From Crotophaga sulcirostris (lineage: Eukaryota > Chordata > Aves > Cuculiformes > Crotophagidae): a stretch of DNA of 64,000 nucleotides. Below are positions 53,661-64,000 of this stretch, piece after piece. Numbering within the stretch: the first letter of the stretch is position 1; each line of letters begins with the position of its first letter. Where the stretch lies: positions 471,417 through 535,416 of the forward strand of contig VYZB01000209.1 of NCBI GenBank assembly GCA_013397455.1, written 5' to 3'. The notes under the pieces are model-generated. The model was not told the DNA's origin. It did not search any database and saw nothing but the letters and a program-made list of their open reading frames with translations. The position numbers were made by a program, and so were the translations under genes.

Positions 53661-55440
53661 CCCCAGGGACTCGTGGTAGCTTTGCCGTGAAATGCAGAGC
53701 TTAAACACCAAGCCAGCTTTCAGATGATCCTGACCTGCCAATGTGTTTACAACCCAGGCCTAACAGGCATGCGTACCAACACGGCCACCACACACACCAG
53801 CAAGGGCAAAGCCTAGGAGCAGACTTCATAGAAAACCTTCGTTTGTACTCATTTTACAGTAAAAGGGTGTCCAAACGTGAATTAAGAGCCCTTTTGAACT
53901 CACACTGCCAGAGAGGCCTCAGTAGCACAGCCCCTTCCACAGGCAGGAACGGCAGAAGTCACAGGAGATGGTGGACTTGGATGGGCTTACAGGATTGTAG
54001 GGGTTCCCTCACAGAGCACCGAGCTGGTGACGCACAACCGCACAGCCGCCTGTCCCAGCGCCGCTCCCAGCAGAGCTCCGAGACACCACCACCTTCCCAC
54101 GGCTTCTCTGGGACACGGCACCTCGCCTGCCATGGCAATAAAAGCAACATTTTCCTACTCCAGTCACCACATACTTAACAGGCACTATTTCAGCTGCAGT
54201 TAATTGCAGGAACTCTTGGTTCTTTCTACCTTTGAAACCTCTATGTGAGTCTGCTTTCAGATTTTTTGAAGATCTATGTGTACACATCAAAATGGCAAAA
54301 TGAAACTCAAAAAATAATTTTTGTTGTATTACATTATTTCACTAACTCATCTGCACAGATCCTACACAGCTATTTGTGTATGATAAGGACTATAAAAGGT
54401 TTGGGAAATAATTTCACCTCATAATTTGGGATTAATTTCCCCTCTTCCTAGTGCCCATTTTGTTTTACTAAGCAATAGCAGTTGCTCTAAAGCATGCAAA
54501 GAACATATCACTTCACCCTCTTTTTTTTAACAATTCAGATTCCAAAAGCCTAACTTCCCAGTCCTTACGCTCAATTTTAATTAATGTAGCGCTCGTGAGA
54601 AGTGACAATTTTCCTGACAGTGATGAACAGCAAGTCGCGTAGTTATCCATCTGAGAGATGCGCTGGAGACAACAGAGCCAAGCACTTTTCTCATCAGTGC
54701 ACCTCAGCCTCGATCTCAGAGGGCTGAGTTCATTACAGAGTGCACTCTGGCCCTGGCCTTTCGCTTCCCATTGCTGAAAGGGGTATCAATTTTCATTTGC
54801 ATACTTTGTCTGCTGAACTCTAGACTGCCAATTTAGTGCACACAAATCTCCCAAAAAACTGTTAGATGGCAATATTTCACATCACTGGCTGAGCTCCTTG
54901 CCAGCCATCCACACATGTTAAATCCACGTTTTTACTGATTCTTTGAATATCTGGGACTGTGACAAACCTTTCATTGGTACTGACAGACTCATATACAAGT
55001 CACCATTTGTTCACCAAAATAATGACCAATAAACCCAAATGACTTTCAGAAGGGAGCTGCTTTCAGCCTTTCCAGTTCCTTGTTTCTCTGAATGCTCCTA
55101 GAGCAGATGTAAAGGTATGGCAGTAGTGCTGCCTTTCCTGGGAATGCTTACCCACATCAGTCCCTCCGTATCTTCTCAGCAGTCTGGGATCCCCGGCAGT
55201 TCGTAACTGAAAAATGACCCCTTCAAAAACCAAATGCTAGAAAAACATGAAATAACCTTCAATGAAGCGAGAAAAGGTTGGTAATCACCACAAAATACCC
55301 TACAAAGAGCAAACGCTGATGGAAAGTTTGTCTGCTCTGGGCATTTAGTATTCATTTAAAAATAAACAATTTTAGCAATACAATCACAATTTTCTGTGAA
55401 AATAAACTAACAACGATGAGCTGTTTCTTTACCGTAACTG
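53661..55440. other. Intergenic sequence between divergent PATJ and TM2D1
   Basis: About 1.8 kb without a supported gene. Open frames of 60-145 codons at 53741-54290 have no recognisable domain. The composition is moderate GC, then AT-rich. Confidence 0.6.
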
Positions 55441-55769
55441 CTTTACCCTGACTGCCAGGGTGGTGCCGGAGGAGGGTGCGCTGCCCTTTAACCTCTCCTG
55501 GGCGTTAAAATCTCTTTTGAAAGCAGCCAGCGCACCCCAGGGACCCCCGCGGGTACCCTCACCCCGAGGGAAGGCTTCGTAGGTGGGTCGAGGTTCCAGC
55601 TGGGTGTTTGGGAAGGCAGGGAGGGTTCACCTCCCTCAGGCTGTGCCCTCTCCTTTTCCCGCCACTGGGAGGACGAGTTAACACCTCCTCCCACCAGCCC
55701 CACACGTGGCCGACATCTCCAGTAAGGGCAAGCGCGTAATCCACCGGCCAGGTGCTGGTGACTGGTGCG

Positions 55770-55893
55770 GCCATCTTTATTGAGGGCACGAACCCACGTG
55801 TCCCCGCGCCGGGGCTGCGCGAGCGCCATCTTGCGTAGGGGCACGCTCTGCCCTCAGCGCTACTTCAGGAGCCATCTTTGCTGAGGGCACTCC
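55770..55893 (+). promoter_or_regulatory. Three GCCATCTT (YY1-like) modules
   Basis: GCCATCTT occurs at 55770, 55825 and 55871. Copies 1 and 3 share GCCATCTTT-two bases-TGAGGGCAC; copy 2 reads GCCATCTTGCGTAGGGGCAC. The reverse complement AAGATGGC is the core of the YY1 site found in many housekeeping promoters. The wider similarity suggests local duplication of a 20-bp module. Function is inferred. Confidence 0.5.
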
Positions 55894-56010
55894 TCCCTGT
55901 TCCTCCCCAGCACGCAACTCCCCACCGCGGACGGGTCCCGTCCCGTCCCCCCCCGCCGTCAGGGCGGCCTCTCCCGCGGCGGGGCCGCGAGTCAGCTGAC
56001 GGCTCCCATC

Positions 56011-56126
56011 ATGGCGCTGCGGCGCGCGCCGGGGGCGCGGCTCCTGCTGCTCCTGTGGGTCGCGGCCGCGGAGGGGGCGGTGGGCGCGGAGCCCGCGCTC
56101 AAGTGCGAGGAGCTGAGGCTGGGGCA
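56011..56126 (+). CDS. TM2D1: TM2D1 exon 1: signal peptide and first cysteine block
   Basis: The exon has 116 nt (38 codons plus CA). It starts MALRRAPGARLLLLLW and ends at ...GGGGCA. It has no GT donor at the conserved protein break; the next bases are ATATCCTGAG, a U12-type AT donor. Reading on without splicing leaves the conserved protein after GQY. Confidence 0.93.
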
Positions 56127-59100
56127 ATATCCTGAGCGGAGGGGGCGCGGCGGGCGGCGGGGGGGGCCGGCGGTCCCGTCTGGCCGGGGGAGGGACCGCT
56201 TGCCCTGGGGAGGGCCCGGGTTGTCTCGGGGAGGCCCCGTTTGCCCCAGGAAGGGCCGCTCGCCCGGCCGCCTCGGGTGGAGAGGAAGGGGGCGGCCGTG
56301 AGGTGCCAGCCAGGGAGGGGCTGTCCCTGAGGGGTCAGGGGAGGTCTCAGGGCGGGAGCTCCGAGGGCGCCTCAGCCGGCGGGAGCAAGGGAAGGCGCCT
56401 CTGCAGCGGCTGGGGCTTGTTCAGGGCGCGGCCCAGCCTGTGCTGGTGTGCGGGCTTGGGGTGCCGGTGGTTTCCAGGGAGAAAGGGCTGGAGCCCCTCT
56501 GCTGTGAGCACAGGCTGAGGGAGCTGGGCTTGTTCAGCCTGGAGAGGAGAAGGCTCCGGGGAGACCTCGCAGGGGCCTTCCAGTGCCTGAGGGGGCTACA
56601 GGAAAGCTGAGGTGGGGGGGGGGCTTTTTACAAGGGCAAGTGGTGATAGGACGAGGGGGAACATTTACATTAGGCATTAGAAATTCTTCATGATGAGAGT
56701 GGGGAGGCCCTGGCCCAGGTTGCCCAGGGAGGCTGTGGGTGCCCCCTCCCTGGAGGGGTTCCAGGCCAGGTTGGATAGGGCCTGGAGCAGCCTGGGCTGA
56801 GGGAGGTGTGGCGGGGGGGGTTTCTTTAAGGGTGGTCGTTAAGGTCGCTTCCAACCCAAACCATTCTATGAAAATCCCATGGGATGGAGAGGCCTCTCTC
56901 CCCCACCCCTCCACCTTCTTATTTTTTGCAGGACGCTCAGGTGAGGTGTGGTGGCTTTGCCAAGTGTTGAGCCTTCCCCTGCAGTCCGAAGGAGCAGGGC
57001 GCAGGTGTCACAGGCTGCACAGCTCCGCACTTTCCGAAGGCACATCAGGCCAGAAAATGTTTGTTGATGGCAGCTGACAGTTACTGATGTAGCTGCAGAT
57101 CAAAAGTGTCAGGAAAGCAAATTTTAGAAAAGTTAACTTCATCTCCTGCTTTACTTGGCCGTGGGAGTTCAGACCTCTGGAAATAAGTTCCTGCTCAGTT
57201 TTTTTTTTTTAGTTCAAATTCCTAGAATTTCAGGTGTTCATTTTCAGGCGTTCTTTGATTTTTTGTATGTTACTGTACATTTAATCTTCTCCACCAAATG
57301 CTTCAATTTAAAGGTGCTCTGATATTGAAATAAGGGAAGAAGACTAAAATAGGTGTCCTGCCTTGTTGCATTCAGATACCAAGGCCCGTGACTGATAAAT
57401 ATTGTAGTTTCCTTTAGGTAGTGCTGACTGCAGCACTAATTAAACGTGGAGCTTATGCGATATATTGGTGTATTAAATTGGATTAGCAGATTTGCTGTAT
57501 GGTAATGTGCTGTTCCTGTCTTGGGGGATGGGTAGGAAGGAAAACTAACATCAAGGTGCATCTTAAATCCTCAGGGTTTTAAAGAGGGTGGAATAAATTA
57601 CTGTTAAACCTGTTGTAGTGTTTCATATGAAAAATATTTTCCTCAATTACCTGAACATATATGTGCGATGAGCCTAAAATAGATAATAGCACACAAGAAC
57701 CAATGAATTGTACAAATCACACAGCATATGGTAAGAATTTTGAACTTCTAACTTATATTGATGGTAGCTACATTTTCCAAAGAAGTGTTCAGTTTATGCA
57801 TTTGTGTATCTGCTGGATGAGCTTTATAAAACATGGGATTAGTAATATGAGTATGAAAACCTAAAACACTTGTGTGGATTGGATGCTGTACTAAAAATGA
57901 ATAAATACGTTGTCTCTGATTGGTGCATTTGCAAGTAAGGTTTCTGGTAAATCTCTTCAATGGATGTTATATCCTCTAGGCTCTGTCCTGCACTTCTGTG
58001 ATTAAAACAAACCATTCCTGTCATACTGATTTTGCATAGACTTATTAGAAGAATTGACACATGACACAACAGCCTTCAAAATCTTTAATATTAAAAAAAA
58101 TTTTAAGGAAACACAGCGCTTCCCATCATCAGGAGTTTTTGGTGCCATGAGGCTCTGTTTTGAAAGCACATTTATTTTGATGTGAAGTTCTGACGTACTT
58201 TGGAGTACAACAGAAAAATGCTTAAATTGATCACTTGGTTTACTACATATGTTTAGCTTTTCTAGTGTTCTCAGGCATTGAAATAAATAGTTTCTGTGTT
58301 AGCTAGTAGCACAACAGTTTTGATTTATGTGCACTCATGTTTAAAATGCATGTGTATGCTTGTTATCATATTTTGATTTCTGTAAAGGCTGAATGATTTT
58401 TTTCACTAGGATGCTCAGAGATAGTGAAGGTTTTCCAAATACTTCAGAGATTAAATGAAAGTACTAACCAAAGTGGATAATTTTTTTTAAGTTATTTGGA
58501 GAGAATGTTCTGTATTTGAGATTGATCATAACTCAAATGGTTAATAGTATAACCGGTTACCATGTTACTGCATTTAATACACTATATATTTGAACAGGAG
58601 ATAAGCTTCAGAGTGAGGAAAATTGCTAAATTAGTTAACGTTGTTTCTGTGTCTGCATAGAGTATTTCACACACATAGCAGTTTTTAGATTGTCCTCTCA
58701 GTACTTCCTATTTCAGTATTATCTAAGTAATAAAAAGTTAATCTGGTTCATGCTTGAAGCACTGAACACCTTTCTGGGGTCAATCACCAGAAAAAATAAT
58801 CGTTTAATTCAGAGCATCCAAGTCATAGCGGGTTTCAAATCTGGTGTGACATTGACAAGAAAAACGTGACCTTTCCTGTATCACTATATTTAAACTGTTG
58901 TGAGTTTCTTCTAAATAAAAGAAAGCCTTACTTCCTTTGCCTTTTTTTCTTTTTACAAGAAAGAATGTAGTTTTTTGTAATTGTCTTACATTAGGCATAT
59001 TGATGAAAAACATCCATGTAGGGCTTCATAGCAGTTAAGTCCAAGCAGAACTCGTATTTTTTGGCTGTTACTAATACTGACAGCCTGAAATTGTGGGGTT

Positions 59101-60047
59101 TTTTATTTTATTTTTTGGTCCCTATTCAGTATGGATAGATTATTTTTTTTTTAAAAATCCAGGTCTTCTTGCCTGCCGGTATTACTGGAAAATCTGGAAA
59201 GAAATGTTGATCCTGTCTTGCTGTTTTATTGGAACCAACTGACTCACAAGTACTGAAAACTGATAGAAAGTGGGTAAAAGACTGGGATTTTTCCCTTAGA
59301 ACAACAGACTTCATCATTGGAGAGTGACTGATGTTCTGATAATACATTGAGAACTTTTTGCAGATGTCGCGTTCTGCTGTGATTTTGAATTTGGCTCTTT
59401 TAAGAGTGAGGCCTTAGCTTAGCATAAAGGAATAATATGGCTGAAAGAGACTTCAGGATGTCATATAGTCCAGCCCCCTGCTCAGAGCAGCATTGGCACT
59501 GAATTGAGACCAGGTTGCTCAGGGCTTTATGCAGTCAGGCCTTGAAAACCTCCAAGGATGGTAGTGGCATCACCTCTCTGGGCAACTTGTTCCAGTATTT
59601 GACTGTTCCCATGATGAAAATGTTTTCTGTGTCAAGTTCAGATTTCCCATTGGAAATGGAAATTACAGCCAAAATGGAAATTACAACAGAATTAGGGCAG
59701 CAATTAGGTTTGTATATTTTGCTTAATATGTATAATGCAAAAAGACAAGTTAGTCATAGGACTGGCTTAAAAATATATGTTTTTTTAAAAAAATCATATA
59801 TCTGTGTGTATTGTGCTTTGTATAAGGACTGTTGCACGGTATAGATTCATTTGTATATGCTACTTGTGTCTTGTCAGAAAAATGTTAAATGTATCCAATT
59901 GGCTGCTGCTTAATTTTGGATAATTCTTTTGTCCTCAGTTCAGTGTCTGCCAGCACCAAATATTACTTGCAAAGATCACCTTGGTGTAGAAAAAGTCTTT
60001 ACAGGACGTGAAGTTGGATTTTACAAGCCTATTGCATGCCGCAGTGT
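56011..60047 (+). CDS. TM2D1: TM2D1, TM2 domain-containing protein 1 (beta-amyloid-binding protein), first three coding exons
   Basis: TM2D1 is a small membrane protein described in human as a beta-amyloid peptide-binding protein. Three exons (56011-56126, 57657-57730, 59939-60047) join in frame to 99 complete codons plus two bases. Residues 1 to about 26 form a signal peptide (basic start, then LLLLLWVAAA). The cysteine-rich part then reads LKCEELRLGQYMCDEPKI, with C32, C42, C57, C66, C74 and C97 and sequons at N49, N56, N59 and N71. It ends in EVGFYKPIACRS, the stretch before the first TM helix. All three parts follow human TM2D1 closely. The ATG at 56011 is the only one giving a signal peptide in the CpG island. 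The TM2 domain and the stop codon are beyond 64000. PATJ lies head-to-head, as in human. Confidence 0.95.
56127..57656 (+). other. TM2D1: TM2D1 intron 1, predicted U12-type AT-AC intron
   Basis: A 1530-bp intron beginning ATATCCTGAG and ending ...CTGAAC. A branch-site-like TTCCTCAAT lies at 57639-57647, with its likely branch A 10 nt before the final C. U12 consensus: 5' end RTATCCTTT, branch TTCCTTRAC about 10-15 nt from the 3' end. Splicing gives the uninterrupted conserved GQYMCDEPKI. The intron also contains a CR1 fragment at 56481-56871. Confidence 0.88.
56481..56871 (+). mobile_element. CR1 LINE, 5'-truncated 3' end
   Basis: The sequence follows the 3' part of avian CR1: AGGCTGAGGGAGCTGGGCTT, then GTTCAGCCTGGAGAGGAGAA, GTGATAGGACGAGG, GCCCCCTCCCTGGAGGGGTT, AGGCCAGGTTGGATAGGG and AAGGTCGCTTCCAACCCAAA, ending CCATTCTATGA. 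This is the usual CR1 3' terminus, though the ATTCTATG repeat is reduced to one copy. It lies in TM2D1 intron 1, in sense orientation. The left boundary is approximate. Confidence 0.92.
57657..57730 (+). CDS. TM2D1: TM2D1 exon 2: cysteine/sequon-rich segment
   Basis: The exon has 74 nt (end of Q39, then residues 40-63, then one base). It is entered after an AC (not AG) intron end and left through a normal donor ATATG|GTAAGA. It encodes YMCDEPKIDNSTQEPMNC and TNHTAY. Human TM2D1 has the similar ICKDPKINDATQEPVNC. The first intron is minor-type; the second looks major-type. Confidence 0.95.
57731..59938 (+). other. TM2D1: TM2D1 intron 2 (2.2 kb)
   Basis: GT-AG intron (GTAAGA...TTTTGTCCTCAG) that is AT-rich. 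Apart from an antisense CR1 fragment at about 59430-59645, I see nothing that can be named. Confidence 0.85.
59430..59645 (-). mobile_element. CR1 LINE fragment, antisense
   Basis: The plus strand reads TGAAAGAGACTTCAGGATG, TAGTCCAGCCCCCTGCTCAG, GACCAGGTTGCTCAGGGCTT, TTGAAAACCTCCAAGGATGG and CACCTCTCTGGGCAACTTGT, then TTCCAGTATTTGACTGTTCC. This is the reverse complement of the CR1 3' UTR region. The 3' tip of the element (left end here) is eroded. Boundaries are approximate. Confidence 0.9.
59939..60047 (+). CDS. TM2D1: TM2D1 exon 3: cysteine-rich region up to the first TM helix
   Basis: The exon has 109 nt (end of residue 64, then 65-99, then two bases), with acceptor TCTTTTGTCCTCAG and donor GTGT|GTAAGT. 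It encodes QCLPAPNITCKDHLG and FTGREVGFYKPIACRS. Human TM2D1 has FPAPNITCKDSSGNE and EVGFFKPISCRNV in the same order. Confidence 0.96.
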
Positions 60048-63000
60048 GTAAGTACACTACTGTTTTTTTGTAATAATTTGGCTTTGTTTTCACATGGAAG
60101 TTTTTTCTAAAATAGTGTGGTATGTCGACAGAAGGGAAAAGAGAAGGTAGAATCGTACACGTTACCCAGTACTTAATCTTCTAATAAACACTCTAAATAG
60201 TATAAGGATACAATGTGCATACTTACAAGTAAATCTGTCTCAGCCATGGACACCTTTTTCTTTGTTTAGTTATGTTTGTGTCTTTTTTATACTTTAGTAT
60301 TTTACCTTTGCTTTACTTAGTACTTCACCCTGGCAAAAATTTGCCCCAGATGCTAAGGCTACGTTTCACATATGGTTAAAATCCACAGAGCTGCTGAGGG
60401 GAGCCGTCTGGGGACACGTCTCCATCCCTTCTCCTGACATACCTCACTGTATTCTGGACCAGGGAACTGAGCTGGGCTTGAGCTGACTTGGATCAGTTCC
60501 CCAGTTTGAGTCACAGTGCAGTTGCTACAAGTGCTTGTGCCAGCACAGGGATGAGGGTGACTCAAGGATAAGAGAGAGCAGAGAAAGGAGGGCTGGACTG
60601 GGCCCCTCTGTTCAGCAGCGGTACCGGTTTGTGCCGGTTCAAAGTGTGCCTGTAGCTGCAGCTTAAGTTGTCATATACACACATATTGGAGGCGTTTAAG
60701 TCTCCATTTCCCAAAAAAATCTCTTAGAGGAACTCATCTGTTTTTAAACAAAAATCAAATTCTCGTGTTTTTTAAGAGCCTGTTTCTGAGATGTGAAAAT
60801 GATGGACCTAGTTTTCCTGAAGTGCATTGTGAGTAATAGAGAGCTCTGGATACCGATAAATGTTCCAACTAGCCAATGCTAATGATCAGCGAACACCTGT
60901 CAGTAGCATTTGTTTCTCCTTCCTGTGAGATTCAAACAGGAGCCTTTTTCTTTTGTTCCACTGAAATCTTTGGAAATTAAAACTGCAGTAATATTTATTG
61001 CGTATTGCATATCACACTAGTGGGCAAGTAACTCTGTTATAATACTCACTGCGTAACTCAGAAGTACAGTTCTGCCTCTTAGTTTCATCAGTACTTTCTC
61101 TGTATATAGTCTTCTCAATGGTCACAGCTCAGCAAATTGAAGAAAACATATTATTACATCTAATCAAATTTAAATGCTAGGAAGCTAGACTTCAGTCACA
61201 GTTTTTGCCCAGAAACAATTGTGCTTCAATCCCATCCCTGATGGAGGCTGAGAATAACATGAGCTATACTAGTTTAATAAAATTGCTTCCTCTTTGAATT
61301 AGACAGTAATGCTTACATTTTGAGGTTTTGTATTTGTATATTTTTGGTTTAATATATTGTCTACAAACATTTTTTAGTTTAGTTTTTCTTTACATTTATT
61401 AATTAAAAAAACAAATCTATGTAGGCAGAAAAATGTCCTGCTTACGATGTCTATTACTTGATCATGGCTATTTTTTCTGATGAAATAATCAGTACACTAC
61501 CGAAAGAACTTGTCGCTTTTTGATTCCCCTGACTGCTAGTATGGCAGAGGTGGAAGAGGACCTTTTATGGGCTTGCTGAAAACTCCAGTAAAATACAACT
61601 TGAATGCAGAAGAAGTTACACAAGCGTGCCCTCAATAAAGCTCCAAAGCCAGTTAAAAATGGCAGCAAGATTAATATTGCCATACTTCATATGTACACTT
61701 GTTTAAAAAGTGGTCTAATCGCTGATCATTACATGAACCTTTTATAAGGCGTTTTGAATATTACCTAAGTATTGAAACATTATTTTAAGCAGGAATTTCC
61801 ATCTTAGTATTACAACAATAGGTCTGCGTTTTATGCTGTGTCTAGGAGATTTTCCAGCATCTTCTCTTGAGTTTTGATGGAAACTGTAACTGTCTTCTGG
61901 CAGAAATAAATGCACATCACTTATCCAGAAAATTGGTTTGAGAAGGCATCTTCCTGTGGCAGGGTTGTCCTAGCATGGAGACAGCAGGTTATTTTCTATC
62001 CCTAGCTTTTGGAAGGAGCAAATCCACAAGTTGTCCTTAGCCAAAACTGTGATTTAACAACAGTCCTGATAACTGGGTTGCAGTTATTTTAGAGGAAGAC
62101 CAGGAGATGTTTTATGTTTGTGTAAGTGAATGCATTCAAGTTGCTCCTAGTATTAGTTCAAGGAAAAGCTTGGAATTGCTATTAAGGTTGCTCCAGCAAA
62201 GATGTACTAGGATTGTTTTTTGATTTGATGTTTTGGAGGTAGATTTTTTTGCCAAATTGTAGATTTCCCCAAACTGGCACTCTTGTCGGGTATTTTGCTT
62301 AATATCCTGCAGACTTGAAATGTCCATTGCTCAAGTATTGCCATTCAAGGCAAGATGTCCCTCAATGGTAGTCTGAAATTCATGGAGTTCAGTATGGAGA
62401 GGTCTTTGAGCAGTGATAAGAAGCCCTGAAAGAGCACAGAAAGCACCGTGACCTGCAGCACTGCCTGCATATTATCAACTGGTGTGGGAGAGCTGGAAGA
62501 AAAAGCTTTTAACATGGCTGCTGCAAGAAATGTATGCAGAAAAAAATAAAGATTGGATGAGGCTGAGAAGCAAGAAGAATTCAAAAGAGCAACTGAAAAG
62601 ACGTTGCATCTTTTACCCAATTGCAGAAATTCCTTTAGGTGCTTAGGATGTGTTATTTTCCTGCTTGTTAATTTGTCTTCACTGCATATAATTCTGTAAG
62701 AGTGAGTAAGGCAAAGGAAATAAAAGAGTGGATGCAGCTTCGTTAGAGTATTAACATGCTTCCACTTCATACTAGATTTATTCTGCCCTTCAGTTTGATG
62801 TTGACAAGGTTGCAGATAGTTCTGCTTTTAAAAGCTCTCAGTGCATAGGCAAGTGCTCAGTTTATTACTGGTTTTGATCAGGAGCATGTCAAATTAAACT
62901 GCATTCCCCCTTTTTATGTGAGAGCTCTTTTTTTGCTTTAGTGTCCTTGAAGGGTTGTTGACACTTTGTAGTTGATAAACAATTTCCAACAGTTTGCCTC

Positions 63001-64000
63001 AGATTTTTAAAAACATTTTCACTCTTTACAGTGAAACAAGACAGTTCTAAAGATGATAATTTATGTTACATTAGGTTCCAGGAATGCCCAGTATGTTCTG
63101 TGTTGCTAATAAATGCTAAGTAACAAATATTGAGGTAAGAGTCACGATTTAATCACTTAATGTTGCCATTAAGTTTTAAAGTCAGTAAATCTAGATAATA
63201 ACCAAAAAGGTAGATCTTTATTTGGCATTGAAAGTGCTTAATAAAGGTCCTTGGACCTTTCTTAGCTACTATCTTTGTGCAATTCTATGTTTTATACAAC
63301 TGTCAACTGGGGTTTAATTTGGGCTTATTAAGTAATAGCTGGCACATAGTCATGCACTGTATCAAAACAGTGAATTATTGAATATTTTTAAAGTTCTAAT
63401 TACATTTGGGTTTGCTTTCCTTTTCAGAAGCTAGCTGCTTGCCAATGCAGCAAAGGATGCAGAAAGTTCTAGTGTTGTGTTTCTAGCTTGCTTAGTAGTG
63501 TAATGTTCACATGAGCAATGACTGAAAATTACTGGGGCTTCGGTGGCCATATCACTCCAGCTGTTGGAAAGAGTGGTGCCAATTCTAAATCCAAAGAGTC
63601 TGTTGTATCTGTGCTTTTTGTATGACTAACCACAGGATGCTTAACTTCAGGGTACCTCTCTACCACTGTACATCTTTATACTGCCAACAGTTCTTTTCAT
63701 TGGTGAGTTTGTTCCTTTAGAGTGTAGCCACTGGATACCTGAGTTACCCTTTTTGTTGAATCCTTCCTGCAGCTTCTTCAGCCAGTGGCTCTGGTTCATT
63801 TCTCCTTCAGATCTCATTGCAATTACTGTCTCTGCTGACACCTCACCTGTCTACCCTGTTCCTCTCGATTTGGCTGTGTGTGAGACTAATGCCTACAGAC
63901 AGTGTGCATACACCTCTTAGCTTTCTAGGGTTGTCTCAGTGGGGCTGAACTGTTAGAAAGTACTCTGTAAAACTGGGAATGGATCAGCAACTGAATTGTC
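60048..64000 (+). other. TM2D1: TM2D1 intron 3 (partial, at least 3.95 kb)
   Basis: AT-rich intron running off the right end of the window. I looked for the expected GYSYKVAVALSLFLGWLGAD exon and did not find it. A minus-strand open frame of 141 codons at 62345-62770 is unassigned. I see no other features. Confidence 0.8.

Larger units (their letters stand above)
55441..56300 (+). promoter_or_regulatory. TM2D1: CpG island, TM2D1 promoter, 5' UTR and first exon
   Basis: GC content and CpG density rise from about 55440 and are extreme at 55900-56300. The island spans the TM2D1 start codon. It contains three GCCATCTT boxes (55770, 55825, 55871) and the palindrome GTCAGCTGAC just before the ATG. 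The lack of a visible TATA box fits a housekeeping promoter. Confidence 0.7.

Noticed and set aside
52515..53741. Four open frames of 344-394 codons on both strands
   Set aside because: They consist mostly of unknown residues across the N gap, joined to the 45-bp repeat (period divisible by three) and CpG-rich DNA, which has few stops. They are not genes.
55488..56127. Minus-strand frames of 116-118 codons in the TM2D1 CpG island
   Set aside because: They are arginine/proline/glycine-rich products of CpG-island composition, overlapping the TM2D1 promoter and first exon.
56303..57077. Frames of 71-126 codons on both strands
   Set aside because: They overlap the CR1 fragment and GC-rich TM2D1 intron 1; they are repeat-derived and do not code for a known protein.

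Overview
This is vertebrate nuclear DNA, most likely avian. The evidence is spliced genes with GT-AG introns, AT-rich introns with few repeats, CR1 LINE remnants (the dominant bird/reptile LINE), CpG-island promoters, and two genes that are head-to-head neighbours on human chromosome 1p31 (PATJ/INADL and TM2D1). I found no bacterial genes, CRISPR arrays, rRNA or tRNA genes. Exon coordinates come from reading frames, splice sites and remembered similarity to the human proteins; no alignment was run.

Positions 2438-48005 (minus strand) hold the 5' part of PATJ, a multi-PDZ scaffold of the Crumbs cell-polarity complex. Eighteen coding exons join in frame into 2421 nt, or 807 codons: the N-terminal L27 domain and PDZ domains 1-5. 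The 3' part (PDZ6-10) lies beyond the left edge of the window. A non-coding first exon probably sits at about 53466-53640 in a CpG-rich block, with its donor at 53464-53465. Between it and the start-codon exon are a 45-bp minisatellite (52640-52764) and a 678-base assembly gap (52765-53442).

Positions 53641-56010 are the intergenic interval between the two divergent genes. The TM2D1 side is a CpG island with three GCCATCTT (YY1-like) boxes.

Positions 56011-60047 (plus strand) carry the first three coding exons of TM2D1 (signal peptide and cysteine-rich extracellular region). The two-helix TM2 domain lies beyond the right edge. Intron 1 has AT-AC ends with a U12-type 5' splice site and branch site, so the minor spliceosome probably removes it. 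CR1 fragments lie in TM2D1 introns 1 and 2, and a degraded CR1-like reverse-transcriptase remnant lies in a PATJ intron.

The most unusual observations are the AT-AC intron, an exon-like open block antisense to PATJ at 37750-37908, the minisatellite running into the gap, and the repeated GCCATCTT module upstream of TM2D1. I did not find a convincing wholly new system.
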